64,000 nt of DNA from Arcuatula senhousia (GCA_963971305.1 OZ020307.1:16071501-16135500), one strand, 5' to 3'. Positions 40,101 through 46,490 are shown, numbered from the stretch's first letter. Translations and numbers: made by a program. Notes: generated by a model not told the origin, from the sequence alone.

Positions 40101-42675
40101 TACAAATATTTACAATCATAAACATTTTACTTCTGAATATTGCAGTACTGCTTTTACAAAATTTAGAGATATAGAACTTATTAATTTTATAGAAATTAAC
40201 TGAAATTTACAATGAAGTTTAAACCTGTTTATGTCCATTCATTCATTCAATTAAAATAATGAACCATTTAATATTAGTTATCCTATTATTTACATTTATA
40301 AATAATTTATCAGTTTTAAATAAATTTATCATATTTAAGTCATCTTGACTGTAAAACTGATTTTAAATGGTTTAATCTGAAATTTATGTTGATTTACACT
40401 CACAATCAATCATTCAAACAGACCCTTTCATAAATCTATCAGTCTCAGATTTATTCAAGTAAAGAACTCTCAGAAACTCTCTCAATATAGGACATTATAG
40501 GGCAATACTATTAAATACTAAAATGAAGCAAACATACCTTCACCAGGAATAGAGAAAGTATCCAGAAATAAAGAGTATTGAAATGAACATCTAATGGCTA
40601 CCACAATAGAATAAAGAATGACCTAGAAATAGATTCCCGCCGAAAAGTGAAGTAAGTCATGTGACAGAAATCATGTGACCAGAAGAAACTAGAGGCTCCA
40701 GAAACTAGCAGACTACAAACAACTAGATAAAATAGAAATACACAGCAACTGACAGATATAAATAAACCTGATAATGCTGTGGAACAAATCTAAAATATAA
40801 AATATCATATAAATACAACACATATAAATAAAACACAATACAGAATCTGACTATACCACATAATCTTTAACACTTTGTGTGCGTTCGGAATTTAAACCTA
40901 GGGTTACCTAGGTTAATAAAATGGGACGAACTAGATACACCTCGGGTTAAGTAATTGTAACGAAAAAATAGAGACAATTTCAACCCGAGAGTTCCGAAAC
41001 GAAATAATCCTTAGTATTGTTTACCCAGGGTGAGTTCATAGTTAAAGTGTCATATGTGAACAGAGCTCACCCGAGTTCTATTTAATTTCTCAACCCAAGA
41101 ATTTTTTTCTACCTAGGGTACCCTAGGTTTTAATTCCGAACGCACGCTTTATATTTTGTCCAATCATTGTTGTTGATTTTTTTGTAATATGAGGTCCTAC
41201 ATAGTTGTTGATTTGACATACAAAATTGTTATTCTCATGGACTTGTTTGTTGATTTCTCATACCTTCTTCTGATGGTTCATTGGACATTACATTACACAA
41301 AGCATCTAAGGCATATCCTGTGATCTCCGCATCACTCCTGTAATAATAAGATAAGTCTTCAATAACAGAATTGACTGTTCTGGTTTTAGTAAACTTAGGT
41401 ATTCACTACAATTAAATATCTTTTTTTCACCATCTAACTGATTTATAAAACTGTATTTTGCAATGGGTATAAAATGATATTGTGATCTATGATTTGTGAT
41501 GAAAAATGGTGAGGAACATGAATAAATCATGATATATAATGTTTGTACTACATGTACCATCAAGACAACAAGACTCAATCATCTTCATGCTAGTTGATCT
41601 ATGTCCGGAAGTGAGCCTTTCTCTTGCAATGCTAGGTTTAATTTTGAATCTTATGCATTATATTTTTTATCTATGGCCGATACCAAAATAGCACACAGTA
41701 ACCTCTGTGATCATATCAAAGGCTGCTGGCGGTTTTAGTTTGAGATTTCTGAATTGCCATTGATACATTTAGGTTGTTTTAAATACACTTATTCCAAATC
41801 TTATTGTCATCAACAAATTCTACATTTTAGACTAACATATGACCATGCATTACAGTTCAATGTACTTCATTGAACTGTTTTAATTTTTATGAAGATTTTT
41901 CTTAAATACCTGTCAGCTTCCAGTGTTTTGATGAGAATATCCATTGCTTGTGTCCCAACTTCCAAACGGAATTTCTGCAATCAAAAATCCAAATAAATTA
42001 TTTCTTTATCATTTTCATTATAAGAATATTCAGAAACTAGACTTTGAGTCTTATTTAACCACCTCTGTCTATCAATTATTTTGTTTTCAACTTGAAAATA
42101 AAAAACATGACCAATCTGTGTCTTGCATGGCATTCAAATGCCACAAATATATCTCTTTGTACTTTAAAATTGAGTGAATCAACTCCTAAACAGCTATTAA
42201 ACCACTTTTACTTTTATTTACCGGTAAGAGCAAAATATGCATTTTACTCGGTTTTTTGTATAGGCTTTATACATTCTATATTTTTTCTCTTAGCTGTTTA
42301 TAATAAAAAGGATTGATGCTAGTTTCCCTTTGAGCTGTGTGGTCCCATTTAAATTTCTTTCTGCTTTCTCCTTTCTGTGGAAGCACTTGACAGACATTTG
42401 CTGGTAATATGTAAGTCGTTTATTCTTTCCAGCCAAAAATCATAATCTTACTTTCAAGCATAAAGTGATTGATAACAAGCTACATGTAGAATGTGTATAA
42501 TGATGGTTTTGAAATGTTTGAGCAAGCAGACCGAGTCAGTCTGAGCCATTAACTAGTAATAATGGTCAGTTACGCTTTGCTGACATACCTTGGACATAGC
42601 TTTAAGTGCTCTAACGGCATCTCTTCTATCATCCAGTAAGGTAGATGACTGTACACGATCAACAAGTCTTTCAAC
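10046..42675 (-). CDS. USO1: USO1/p115 general vesicular transport factor (22 coding exons, N-terminus missing)
   Basis: p115/Uso1 is a peripheral Golgi and ER-exit-site tether that acts with Rab1, GM130/giantin and SNAREs in ER-to-Golgi transport (family knowledge). Seen here: 22 exons on the minus strand joined by GT/AG sites and one continuous frame, 2781 nt, 926 residues plus stop, against 962 in the human protein. The order is armadillo-like head (exons from 42675 to 21900), heptad-rich coiled coil (18493 to 11023) and an Asp/Glu tail (10111-10046). Conserved blocks include GYALDALCNVM, GWSAQKVTNIHLML, RCAVLYCFQSFLF and GQLLCGGLFSTDSLSNW. Exon joins: 42675-42589, 41974-41910, 41337-41264, 37678-37575, 37202-37044, 36676-36556, 36061-35871, 35473-35398, 35106-35042, 34374-34286, 33873-33719, 32314-32109, 31493-31383, 30966-30845, 22081-21900, 18493-18375, 17613-17475, 17003-16888, 12480-12262, 11962-11810, 11184-11023, 10111-10046. 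About 25 N-terminal residues are missing; exons below are numbered from 2 on the assumption of one unseen first coding exon. Confidence 0.95.
10500..10940. repeat. Dispersed repeat fragment in USO1 intron 22
   Basis: Two ~150-bp segments repeat the phrase GCATACCAAATATCAAAAGC (10656 and 10806). It ends in ACAGACGGACGGAAGGACG near 10869 and a GTCCCC block, the same 3' style as other repeats here. Confidence 0.5.
11023..11184 (-). CDS. USO1: USO1 exon 22
   Basis: 162 nt, phase 0 to phase 0. It encodes KLEEEKKQIVRAKEGVEEEL, then the p115 signature QEDLLVLLADQDTKI and KSKLKELGQQ that ends the coiled coil. The acceptor is TTTGTAG and the donor GTAATG. Confidence 0.94.
11810..11962 (-). CDS. USO1: USO1 exon 21
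   Basis: 153 nt, phase 0 to phase 0. It encodes RKAPPVVNNTLDEDVDSLKN, then EINKLKEEKQQLTERIKKSN. Coiled coil with almost all heptad positions filled. The acceptor is TTTACAG and the donor GTAAGT. Confidence 0.9.
12262..12480 (-). CDS. USO1: USO1 exon 20
   Basis: 219 nt, phase 0 to phase 0. It encodes KGELTRAEAQIISQNETEEN, then LNIDLQECRQTLENNNAQFS, a Gln/Asn-rich coiled coil. The acceptor is CTTTCAG and the donor GTAAGT. Its acceptor lies 60 bp from the piggyBac insertion point. Confidence 0.9.
13150..15715 (-). pseudogene. piggyBac transposase pseudogene
   Basis: The acidic N-terminus at 15715 has DTEEEFERFEV. Further on come SSMDYIKLFIDE and a RYAEQ block after an in-frame stop (about 15400), the FDFILGN and SFYGRGHILYL regions (14900-14750), EYNKLKGGVDM (about 14060), and the Cys-rich end with SRQCVVCNPAEQEI and HERAYQCEV (13380-13260), the piggyBac C-terminal cross-brace zinc finger. 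Several frame changes and stops, plus a 50-bp tandem duplication at 15089-15186, make it non-functional. The segment near 14050-14130 looks like a USO1 exon but belongs here. Confidence 0.9.
15089..15186. repeat. 50-bp tandem duplication inside the piggyBac pseudogene
   Basis: AGAAGTTGTTGTCATTTAGA and the following bases recur at a 50-bp step with almost no change, disrupting the transposase frame. Confidence 0.85.
16195..16295. repeat. Perfect 101-bp palindrome
   Basis: Arms 16195-16244 and 16246-16295 are exact reverse complements with one unpaired base (16245). It lies in the 5' non-coding part of the piggyBac copy. Confidence 0.95.
16391..16450. repeat. Paired subterminal palindromes of piggyBac copy 1
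   Basis: CCCGGATATATCCGGG occurs at 16391-16406 and again at 16435-16450, separated by a spacer with GCACTGAG. The inner edge of the second lies 31 bp from the element end. Confidence 0.95.
16888..17003 (-). CDS. USO1: USO1 exon 19
   Basis: 116 nt, phase 1 to phase 0. It encodes APSPAIDDGKKDEELRSLQL, then ELQNLKLNVTEKDSTLERL. The acceptor is TTTTCAG and the donor GTAAGC. The piggyBac copy sits in the next intron. Confidence 0.88.
17355..17372 (+). repeat. G homopolymer run
   Basis: About 18 consecutive G in USO1 intron 18. On the sense (minus) strand this is a C run, so the pre-mRNA carries poly-C there. Confidence 0.9.
17475..17613 (-). CDS. USO1: USO1 exon 18
   Basis: 139 nt, phase 0 to phase 1. 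It encodes DQQLNEMRADFKDLQVKCSS, then QEKEMSEMRELIQSLKDKN with clear heptads. The acceptor is TTACAG and the donor GTAAGC. Confidence 0.9.
18375..18493 (-). CDS. USO1: USO1 exon 17 (start of coiled coil)
   Basis: 119 nt, phase 1 to phase 0. It encodes SDVLKAVSSEAFMAENKKKM, then ASMQEHEKVVNQYKDLIQEQ, resembling the first p115 coiled coil (family knowledge: SNARE and Rab1 contacts). The acceptor is TTTTCAG and the donor GTAAGA. Confidence 0.9.
19120..21290. repeat. 170-bp satellite units, interrupted
   Basis: Each unit contains CAGTAGAC(C/T)GTGACTGCAG and GCATACCAAATATCAATGG. Spacing is 168-170 bp once the nested insertion is removed. Units nearest the insertion are almost identical; outer ones are diverged. 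Confidence 0.85.
19594..20922. mobile_element. 1.33-kb insertion nested in a satellite unit
   Basis: It begins CAAGAGGCTCCCAGGAGCCT and ends GGCCAGGTGAGCT; CTCACCTGG near the start is the inverse of the end. It holds seven spaced copies of a ~155-bp repeat (landmark TTTTGTAGAGCTAAATGAGC) and a GAC/ACG trinucleotide run at about 20838-20876. Subtracting it restores the 170-bp spacing exactly, giving a 2-bp (AA) overlap at the target. A short related fragment lies near 28870-28910. No protein is encoded. Confidence 0.75.
21280..21365. repeat. GCC-rich run and TCTCGCC/GGCGAGA repeat piece
   Basis: A GCC/GTC trinucleotide stretch is followed by TCTCGCC...GGCGAGA, a hairpin-capable motif. A related TGTCTCGCC start occurs at about 62390. 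Confidence 0.5.
21900..22081 (-). CDS. USO1: USO1 exon 16 (end of the head domain)
   Basis: 182 nt, phase 2 to phase 1. It encodes ASLRQIIERRIGLETFTDKL, then TQVPKFESYTKAAKKP and SDVIFDYEFTSMFKSLE, the conserved end of the head before the first coiled coil. The acceptor is TTTTTAG and the donor GTAAGT. An 8.8-kb repeat-filled intron precedes it. Confidence 0.94.
22675..23410 (-). repeat. 735-bp repeat, copy 1
   Basis: Nearly identical to the reverse complement of 30025-30765 over its whole length. Read on the minus strand it starts TTGTAGATCTTCTTC and ends CCGGTGTCAATGATACACAG. Its start coincides with the loss of the piggyBac transposase frame at 23405. No protein or clear target duplication was found; class unknown. 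Confidence 0.85.
23405..23848 (-). pseudogene. piggyBac transposase N-terminal fragment
   Basis: 147 residues. It has an acidic start with DTDSENEEQFEGFSDESDN, then RRPHIPDN, LQYFNLFVNDNDFDEM, ETNRYASQYLN and SRFRKWVDTTAAELKRYL, the usual order at the front of piggyBac transposases, ending before the catalytic Asp residues. The frame stops where the 735-bp repeat begins. The second Met (about 23827) may be the real start. Confidence 0.88.
23849..24983 (-). mobile_element. 5' flank and terminus of piggyBac copy 2
   Basis: The transposase fragment is followed outward by about 1.1 kb of non-coding DNA ending in CCGCATGGTAAGGG next to TTAA at 24984-24987. Paired palindromes lie at 24909-24924 and 24952-24967. 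A GT-rich stretch (GGCCTGTGGTA-type repeats) lies at about 24497-24558. No matching left terminus was found, so the copy is truncated. Confidence 0.8.
24909..24967. repeat. Paired subterminal palindromes of piggyBac copy 2
   Basis: CCCGTCTATAGACGGG at 24909-24924 and CCCGTCTAAAGACGGG at 24952-24967, with GCACTGAG between. Spacing to the element end matches copy 1 (31 bp). Confidence 0.93.
25146..25354. mobile_element. 209-bp MITE (TIR CAGGCGTTTGGGTCCAGGAT)
   Basis: CAGGCGTTTGGGTCCAGGAT starts the left end and its inverse ends the right. The inside is palindrome-rich (CTGTATATTAAATATACAG and TTATTTCCACGTGGAAATA). The TIR looks hAT-like, but flanking 8-mers do not match clearly. Confidence 0.75.
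25400..27180. other. Non-coding part of USO1 intron 15
   Basis: No exon recognised. It includes a GTCGACAGTTGACACTGACACTGTCGAC-type local inverted repeat near 26509-26537 and a repeat-like segment at about 26675-26760 starting TACCCCCCTCTTCTTCGTGG. Confidence 0.4.
27200..28480. repeat. ~146-bp tandem array, 8-9 copies
   Basis: The phrase TATGGACCTTAACCAAGAAC recurs at about 27569, 27718, 27868, 28000, 28146 and 28292, with diverged copies before and after; spacing is 146-150 bp with one 132-bp step. The central copies are nearly identical. The array ends in an ACGGACGTACGGACGG run at about 28475-28516. Confidence 0.9.
28485..30020. other. Non-coding part of USO1 intron 15
   Basis: It contains an ACGGACGG tail (to about 28516) and a short fragment at about 28870-28910 related to the 1.33-kb insertion (AGAGGCTCAAAGCAGCCTGA). 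Nothing else recognised. Confidence 0.4.
30025..30765 (+). repeat. 735-bp repeat, copy 2 (inverted to copy 1)
   Basis: Reverse complement of 22675-23410 with few differences. It carries three GTACGGC-type half sites (CGCCGTAC and GCCGTAC) near 30293-30356. Flanks share no clear target duplication. Confidence 0.85.
30845..30966 (-). CDS. USO1: USO1 exon 15
   Basis: 122 nt, phase 0 to phase 2. It encodes LITQVSASDSDEHELLVQGL, then CAFLLGICCLFNDDQNETFS. The acceptor is ATGACAG, with a poor pyrimidine tract; it was chosen because it alone keeps frame and matches the family after NVPF. The donor is GTTAGT. Confidence 0.88.
31383..31493 (-). CDS. USO1: USO1 exon 14
   Basis: 111 nt, phase 0 to phase 0. 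It encodes GGKMQTRVGLLMLLSAWMSD, then STVVVAHFLTSTANVPF. The acceptor is TTTACAG and the donor GTATCC. A TA-flanked MITE lies in the intron just upstream. Confidence 0.92.
31546..31762. mobile_element. TA-flanked MITE in USO1 intron 13
   Basis: The left end is TACCGTATAGAGGGTTATTT, the right end reversed TACTGTATACCGGGTTATTT, with TA on each side. The inside is rich in TTTTCGCGG-type motifs. Tc1/mariner-type is suggested only by the TA target. Confidence 0.7.
32109..32314 (-). CDS. USO1: USO1 exon 13 (source of the 89-bp array)
   Basis: 206 nt, phase 1 to phase 0. It encodes NTITAGQLLCGGLFSTDSLS, then NWFAATALLHAVLDNP and QKEQLLRVQLATSLGNPPIS, one of the best-conserved p115 blocks. The acceptor is TTTACATTTCAG and the donor GTACTA. 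The first 70 nt of this exon, with 19 nt of intron before it, are repeated in tandem upstream. Only the copy ending at 32314 continues into the full exon. Confidence 0.94.
32315..33270 (-). repeat. 89-bp tandem array of splice acceptor plus exon 13 start
   Basis: On the USO1 sense strand each unit is 19 nt of intron (CCCTCCCTTTACATTTCAG) plus about 70 nt that match the start of exon 13. With the genuine junction there are 11 acceptors, exon-start bases at 32314, 32403, 32492, 32581, 32670, 32759, 32848, 32937, 33026, 33115 and 33211. Spacing is exactly 89 bp except the last (96, with a 7-bp insertion). The 11th copy is degenerate. Each unit also has CTAAC about 25 nt before its AG, a branch-point-like site. 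Confidence 0.96.
33719..33873 (-). CDS. USO1: USO1 exon 12
   Basis: 155 nt, phase 2 to phase 1. It encodes PAIVVLLMSMVNEKQPFALR, then CAVLYCFQSFLFKNEVGQSQ and IVQTLLPTTSD. The acceptor is TTTCAG and the donor GTAGGT. Its next acceptor lies beyond ten near-identical decoy acceptors. Confidence 0.94.
34286..34374 (-). CDS. USO1: USO1 exon 11
   Basis: 89 nt, phase 0 to phase 2. It encodes TINTVSEVIRGNLQNQEYFA then SVLAPSTPP and a split Arg codon. The acceptor is TTCCAG and the donor GTATGT. Confidence 0.93.
34917..35033. repeat. Foldback next to the exon 10 donor
   Basis: AGAATATATGACT...TTTATCACTTGTTTT pairs with AAAACAAGTGATAAA...AGTCCTATATTCT, arms about 50 bp with a few mismatches and a short TTCGGG centre. 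The right arm ends 8 nt from exon 10. Confidence 0.85.
35042..35106 (-). CDS. USO1: USO1 exon 10
   Basis: 65 nt, phase 1 to phase 0. It encodes GLLMKLCTILMASGVPADVL then TE. The acceptor is TTTTCAG and the donor GTAAAT. A long foldback starts 8 nt into the downstream intron. Confidence 0.93.
35398..35473 (-). CDS. USO1: USO1 exon 9
   Basis: 76 nt, phase 0 to phase 1. It encodes LVRNLVSPNNPQQQTAACQR then VMFQS and the first base of a Gly codon. The acceptor is TTTACAG and the donor GTTTGT, weaker than its neighbours. Confidence 0.92.
35871..36061 (-). CDS. USO1: USO1 exon 8
   Basis: 191 nt, phase 1 to phase 0. It encodes IIVEDCLLLLTNLLKGNVSN, then the NQNFFRESSYIQRL and GWSAQKVTNIHLML blocks. 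The end was set at GGT followed by GTAAGT, because the next exon opens in phase 0 with TTA GTA AGA. The codon before LVRN is Gly where the human protein has Gln. Confidence 0.93.
36556..36676 (-). CDS. USO1: USO1 exon 7
   Basis: 121 nt, phase 0 to phase 1. It encodes ALLLLIQLTKNNGNIQKIVA, then FENAFERLFAIVDEEGSSDG. The acceptor is CTTATAG and the donor GTACGC. Confidence 0.94.
36838..36960 (+). repeat. SINE-like dispersed repeat fragment
   Basis: TTTGGGTTTAACACC, then GGGTGGTCA and AATGGTGAAGGAAACCAGAG. I recall this phrase pattern from molluscan dispersed repeats; the class was not determined. It lies in USO1 intron 6. Confidence 0.45.
37044..37202 (-). CDS. USO1: USO1 exon 6
   Basis: 159 nt, phase 0 to phase 0. 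It starts EYDFHVRWPTVKLLTILL and ends LMDLLSDSREIIRND, part of the armadillo head. The acceptor is TTCACAG and the donor GTAAGT. Confidence 0.94.
37575..37678 (-). CDS. USO1: USO1 exon 5
   Basis: 104 nt, phase 1 to phase 0. It encodes DEETPVHVQADLGLQFTEIF then TKSPQNVSLLLSLLE. The acceptor is CCTACAG and the donor GTACTG. It matches the p115 block after the acidic linker of the first armadillo repeats. Confidence 0.93.
37794..37943. mobile_element. TA-flanked MITE, CTGTGGTTTCATT family
   Basis: 150 bp. It begins CTGTGGTTTCATTATTATTT and the reversed right end is CTGGGGATTCATTTATTTTC, with TA duplicated on both sides. Same family as 43427-43635. Confidence 0.75.
38002..40860. mobile_element. 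Inverted-LTR palindromic retroelement with TAAT target duplication
   Basis: The left arm (38002-39320) and right arm (39494-40860) are reverse complements about 99% alike, apart from a ~50-bp extra segment in the right arm near 40275-40330. The left arm reads as an LTR: it starts TGTGGTATAG, ends TACTACA at 39332, and is followed at 39335 by TGGCGCCCAAG, a primer-binding-site motif. The unit is flanked by TAAT on both sides (37998-38001 and 40861-40864). No gag or pol is present. It lies in USO1 intron 4. Confidence 0.8.
39335..39345 (+). other. Candidate tRNA primer-binding site
   Basis: TGGCGCCCAAG two bases after the end of the left LTR, the position and form of a PBS for minus-strand priming (family knowledge). 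It occurs once, in the single-copy spacer. Confidence 0.7.
40879..41145. mobile_element. ~267-bp MITE (TIR GTGCGTTCGGAATT)
   Basis: GTGCGTTCGGAATTTAAACC at the left and GTGCGTTCGGAATTAAAACC reversed at the right. CCTAGGGT/ACCTAGG palindromic motifs lie inside both ends. Flanking 8-mers are only partly alike. Confidence 0.7.
41264..41337 (-). CDS. USO1: USO1 exon 4
   Basis: 74 nt, phase 2 to phase 1. It encodes SDAEITGYALDALCNVMSNE then PSEE. The acceptor is TTACAG and the donor GTATGA. The following 3.6-kb intron holds the inverted-LTR palindrome and two MITEs. Confidence 0.93.
41910..41974 (-). CDS. USO1: USO1 exon 3
   Basis: 65 nt, phase 0 to phase 2. It encodes KFRLEVGTQAMDILIKTLEA followed by D and a split Arg codon. 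The acceptor is TTGCAG and the donor GTATTT. Confidence 0.93.
42589..42675 (-). CDS. USO1: USO1 exon 2 (first exon found)
   Basis: 87 nt, phase 0 to phase 0. It encodes VERLVDRVQSSTLLDDRRDA and then VRALKAMSK, matching the start of the p115 armadillo head about 25 residues into the human protein. The acceptor is GATAG and the donor GTATGT. The preceding exon with the initiator Met was not identified upstream. Confidence 0.93.
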
Positions 42676-43426
42676 CTATCAAAGAAATATGTATACACAT
42701 GTATCATCAGAAAACTGCATGTTTAAACTACAATCTTTCTGCCTAGCATGCTTGACATCAATTGTGAGTCTCTGACACATTAGGTTAACATTATCTTATC
42801 AATTGCTTAATTGACTTAAACCCTATCAATGGGTTTAAAACACGTCTGATGCTAGAAAAAAAATATGTTACAATGAAGCTGACTGGTAATCAATAGCAAC
42901 ATTTTTGCTTGTATATTTATATCTGTAAGACATGTGTAAAATTTCATTTTAAAGCTCCAAAATCTTTCAATTTCTTAATACATGTATGATTCGATATTAG
43001 GTAGGGAACTCAAAAGTAATTTATTGTAGTAGTCAGGGAAAAGTATGTCATCAATACTTGGATATTATTTTTGTGGTCAAAATCAAACAATATTATAATA
43101 TACATGTATATAAATTACATTCCTTTTGTTTTGTATTTAAAAAGGTGATTTCGATTGGTTCATAGTGCTTCTGTTCTGTGAACCTTCACAACGACTTCTG
43201 TGTAGTAATTCAAAATAAATATAAAATGCATTTGGTGCATTCTTATCAAGTAACCTTTGCAAACACGAACAATTTTTTTTATGGAATTTAATTATATACA
43301 TTGAATGCAGTATTTAATTTGTAGTTTTATTGTAGTGTAAAAACATGGACCTTTGGGCACATTTTAAACATGAAGCCCAAATGTGCTTGGGTCCACACTT
43401 TTACACATCACTATAACTACAAAATA

Positions 43427-43635
43427 CTGTGGTTTCATTATTATTCGTGGGGGTATAAACTTTCGTGGTTTTCGTGGGTGGCTTTGACCCACGAAATTTG
43501 ATACCCATCTAAAGGAAAATTTACATTGTTTTGTATGAAGCAATTTTCAGAACCACAAATTCTAAAACCCACGAACTAATAATTTTTCCCAAAACCAAGA
43601 AAATTGGTACCCGTGAAAAATAAATGAATCCACAG
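43427..43635. mobile_element. TA-flanked MITE, CTGTGGTTTCATT family
   Basis: 209 bp. The left end is CTGTGGTTTCATTATTATTC and the reversed right end CTGTGGATTCATTTATTTTT, with TA on each side. It lies upstream of the known USO1 exons. Confidence 0.78.
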
Positions 43636-43639
43636 TATT

Positions 43640-44556
43640 GCATTTAATGTATCAATACTACTGGTCTGAAATTCATATTGAAATTTAAGTCAGTTAAATC
43701 TTACAACAGGCCCTTTTTAATTACTCCAGGAAACTCCAAGAAAAGCCATAAAAATCTAGGAGGGTTTTAGGAGTACTCCCTCCAAAGGGTCATAAATTAC
43801 TCCGTGCTTGGAGTTTTTTATTGCTTTGAAAACCTTTTGAAGTAGCACCTATTTCCTGTCTTTCTTGTCAGGTGAAAATGATTATAATACACAAGGTAAT
43901 AAACAACTCCAAAATACTCCGAAAAAGGTAATAAATTTCTCCCAGGTGGGAGAAATTCCTTGGAGAATTTTAAGAGTTTACTCTGTGAAACTCTGTGAAT
44001 CACTGGACACTGAAATCAGAGTATGAGAATCAATCCTCTCTGAGTGTACTGTAAGTGGAAGATCGAATCCTTGTTATTTTTTTTGTAAATGGACCAATCA
44101 GGGCTCTGAATAACCATTTAAAGCCTCTGTGGGTGTCCCAGGTGGCTAATAGAATGAAGAGAAAGTCCTTTTCTCATCTGTTCAAGTCCACCTTAGAGTG
44201 CCCGGAGCCACGATGACCCCACAGTGACTGTGTGCCCCAGGTGATCGAGTGCATGTGATACTTTGGATCATCAGGCCATAATCATGAAAAACAAAAACAA
44301 ACTTAATGGCACTATAGTGGTGCACCTTGTGAAAAACAACACTGTATCTAAACAAAAGAGATTAATTTTCCACAAAATGAAAAGAAGTTTATAGCCAAAA
44401 AAAAAAAAGTTCAAAAAGTCACTGAAGCATGAAAATAGGGTCAAGGTCAACCATCATGGTAACAGTTGCATAGACCATAACCATGATAACCTCAACTGTC
44501 TGTATGCCAAATCATCATCATTTCATGTTCATTTTATCATCCTTTTCATGTTCATC
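43640..44556. other. Non-coding stretch with a dispersed-repeat fragment
   Basis: About 44090-44340 has a GC-richer block (CCCGGAGCCACGATGACCCC, GTGCCCCAGGTGATC) typical of a dispersed repeat. No USO1 first exon was found here. Confidence 0.4.
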
Positions 44557-45370
44557 CAGGGTTGGCAAAAACCCGGGTTTTAAGAGTATTTCCCAGCCCA
44601 GCGGGAAATACTGGGAAAACCCGGGTTTTACTGGGTTTTATTGGGCAATACTGGGCATTACTGGGTAATAAGTTTTTTCTTATTAAAATATCATCAAATA
44701 CCTACATAACAATCAGTATTAAGATGTGTATGTACACTTTTTAGTAAAATCTAAATGAAAACACTATTAAAAACAGATTTAGAGAGTGAAAGATTAAAAT
44801 TTAATCAAAAAGATATACATGTAGTATATGTGATAAATTTTCCATGTATAGAAATGCAAAATGATCTATAAATAACCTGATATGGCCTTATACAAGTTCA
44901 ATGTTTTTTTAATGCATGTATGTCTCATTCTTATAAATACACAAGCCCTACCTATTAACAATTAGACAAAATTATGATGTTTTGATTACTAATCCTTATT
45001 TAATCTTTTCATGTATATGGTTTCACAATTCTGTTTTATTTTATAGCCTGGGGTTTCATAAATAATTAGCATAGATTAAACAACATGTATTTTCATGATT
45101 GTCAAAATTGTAATGACAGTGAAAAAAATTATAGCAAAAAAGTAGTGCAAATATACAAATTATTGAAAGTAATGCATGAAAGTAATGTCAAATACAAATA
45201 ATTTATGAATTTTTAGATGAGAAAAAACTTTGAAGCATATAATACTACATGTATTAAATAGGATTTTTTTCATGACTTAATTCTTATTACCCAGTATTGC
45301 CCACTTTGATGATTTTAAGGGTATTGCCCAGCCCGGGAAAACCCGGGCGGTCAATACTTTGCCAACCCTG
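44557..45370. mobile_element. hAT-type MITE with 8-bp target duplication
   Basis: The left end is CAGGGTTGGCAAA and the right end TTTGCCAACCCTG, with TGTTCATC duplicated at 44549-44556 and 45371-45378. Subterminal AAACCCGGGTTTT and CTGGG-rich repeats occur at both ends. 814 bp, no transposase. Confidence 0.92.
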
Positions 45371-45379
45371 TGTTCATCG

Positions 45380-45450
45380 CCTGTAAATAACCTACATGTA
45401 TATAGCGTTGCACGGGCGTAAAACACCAACTCACTCACTCACTCACTGTA
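45380..45450 (+). repeat. SINE-like 3' end with CACT tail
   Basis: GCGTTGCACGGGCGTAAAAC then ACCAACTCACTCACTCACTC, a form I recall from molluscan tRNA-SINE ends. The 5' part is not identifiable because the hAT MITE lies beside it. Confidence 0.45.
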
Positions 45451-46090
45451 TGCCAAATACCAGATACCTAGCTATTATACTTTTTACGTAATTCTTTTTC
45501 CACAAAACTCTTTTTCATTAGAGGTTTAATATGGCCTCAAAAAGACATTTTCTTGTATCTTTTAAACAACAGGAAATTTCAAACACTACTGGCAATTTTT
45601 AGGAGTCAACCTCAATTTCTCCCTCTGACATTACAAAGGCAAAACTTTTCAGGGCAACTTTTTTGCCCACTTCAGCTGGTTGGCGAGCCTTGCATCTGTG
45701 ATGGCTGCCTTGAATGGTTTCAGAAGATATGTGCTGGTTTGAAACACACTCTTTTACTGTAACCATTTTAGAATATACAGGTCTACGATTTAATATGCCG
45801 AAACTTTCATCAATTTTTTTCCAAAAGTTTATCAAAGCAATATTCATATACTGTAACATTTAAAGAAATTTCTTGTTGTTACAGTAGTAAACAAATAGGT
45901 CCCTGCCCTCTCTAACAGTCTAAAAAAGCGAGTACCGAGTATAATCCAACCATCGATAGATTGTCTTCTTCTTCTTCGGGATCAGGTACCAAACATATAA
46001 ATGTTATACTCGTACCAGCGCTATGGTGCAAGGTTGACTGTGCAGGTGCCAAAATGTGCAGGTATCTTTCAGGTGCAGGTTAAAAACATC
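45451..46090. other. Unassigned stretch with an open frame on the minus strand
   Basis: The minus strand from 45859 to 45599 is open for 86 codons (HHRCKARQPAEVGKKVALKS is its most protein-like part). I do not recognise it and see no convincing splice sites. Tandem GTGCAGGT phrases occur at about 46040-46110. Confidence 0.3.
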
Positions 46091-46095
46091 TATCG

Positions 46096-46480
46096 ATGCG
46101 GGTGCAGGCTAAAAACAACCGGTACATCTTATCCCTCAGGGTGATGGCCTGGAGCCTGGCCTTGAAGCAGTCAAGAGATGGAGCATTGACTACTTCAGCT
46201 GGTAGGGAGTTCCAGGTCCTGATCCCATCTGGGAAAAATTACTTCTGGTTTGCTAGTGCTCGGGCATACGGCACCAGGAAGCTGTTGTTGTTACCCCTGG
46301 GCGAGATGGTGTGTGTCAGTGGTTTGGATGGTATGTCTACTAGCTTATGTATAATTCTGTACATCATTATCACTTGAGCTTGGGCTCCCTGTTCCTGCAA
46401 GGTCTTCCATTGGAGCTGGTTTATCATGGCAGTAACACTGCTGGTTGTCCTATACATGTAGTCTGTGAAGACCATCCGGG
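46096..46480 (-). pseudogene. LINE reverse-transcriptase C-terminal fragment
   Basis: Read on the minus strand: TSSVTAMINQLQWKTLQEQG, then AQVIMMYRIIHKLVDIP, FLVPYARA, a stop, then IRTWNSLPAEVV and SLDCFKARLQ. This is the usual end of a non-LTR retrotransposon ORF2. A 196-bp MITE interrupts the sequence upstream. Confidence 0.85.
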
Positions 46481-46490
46481 CATAGGTGGG

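Noticed and set aside
44483..44744. Plus-strand open frames with PGF/NPGFTGF-like repeats
   Set aside because: Produced by the CTGGG-type subterminal repeats of the hAT MITE.
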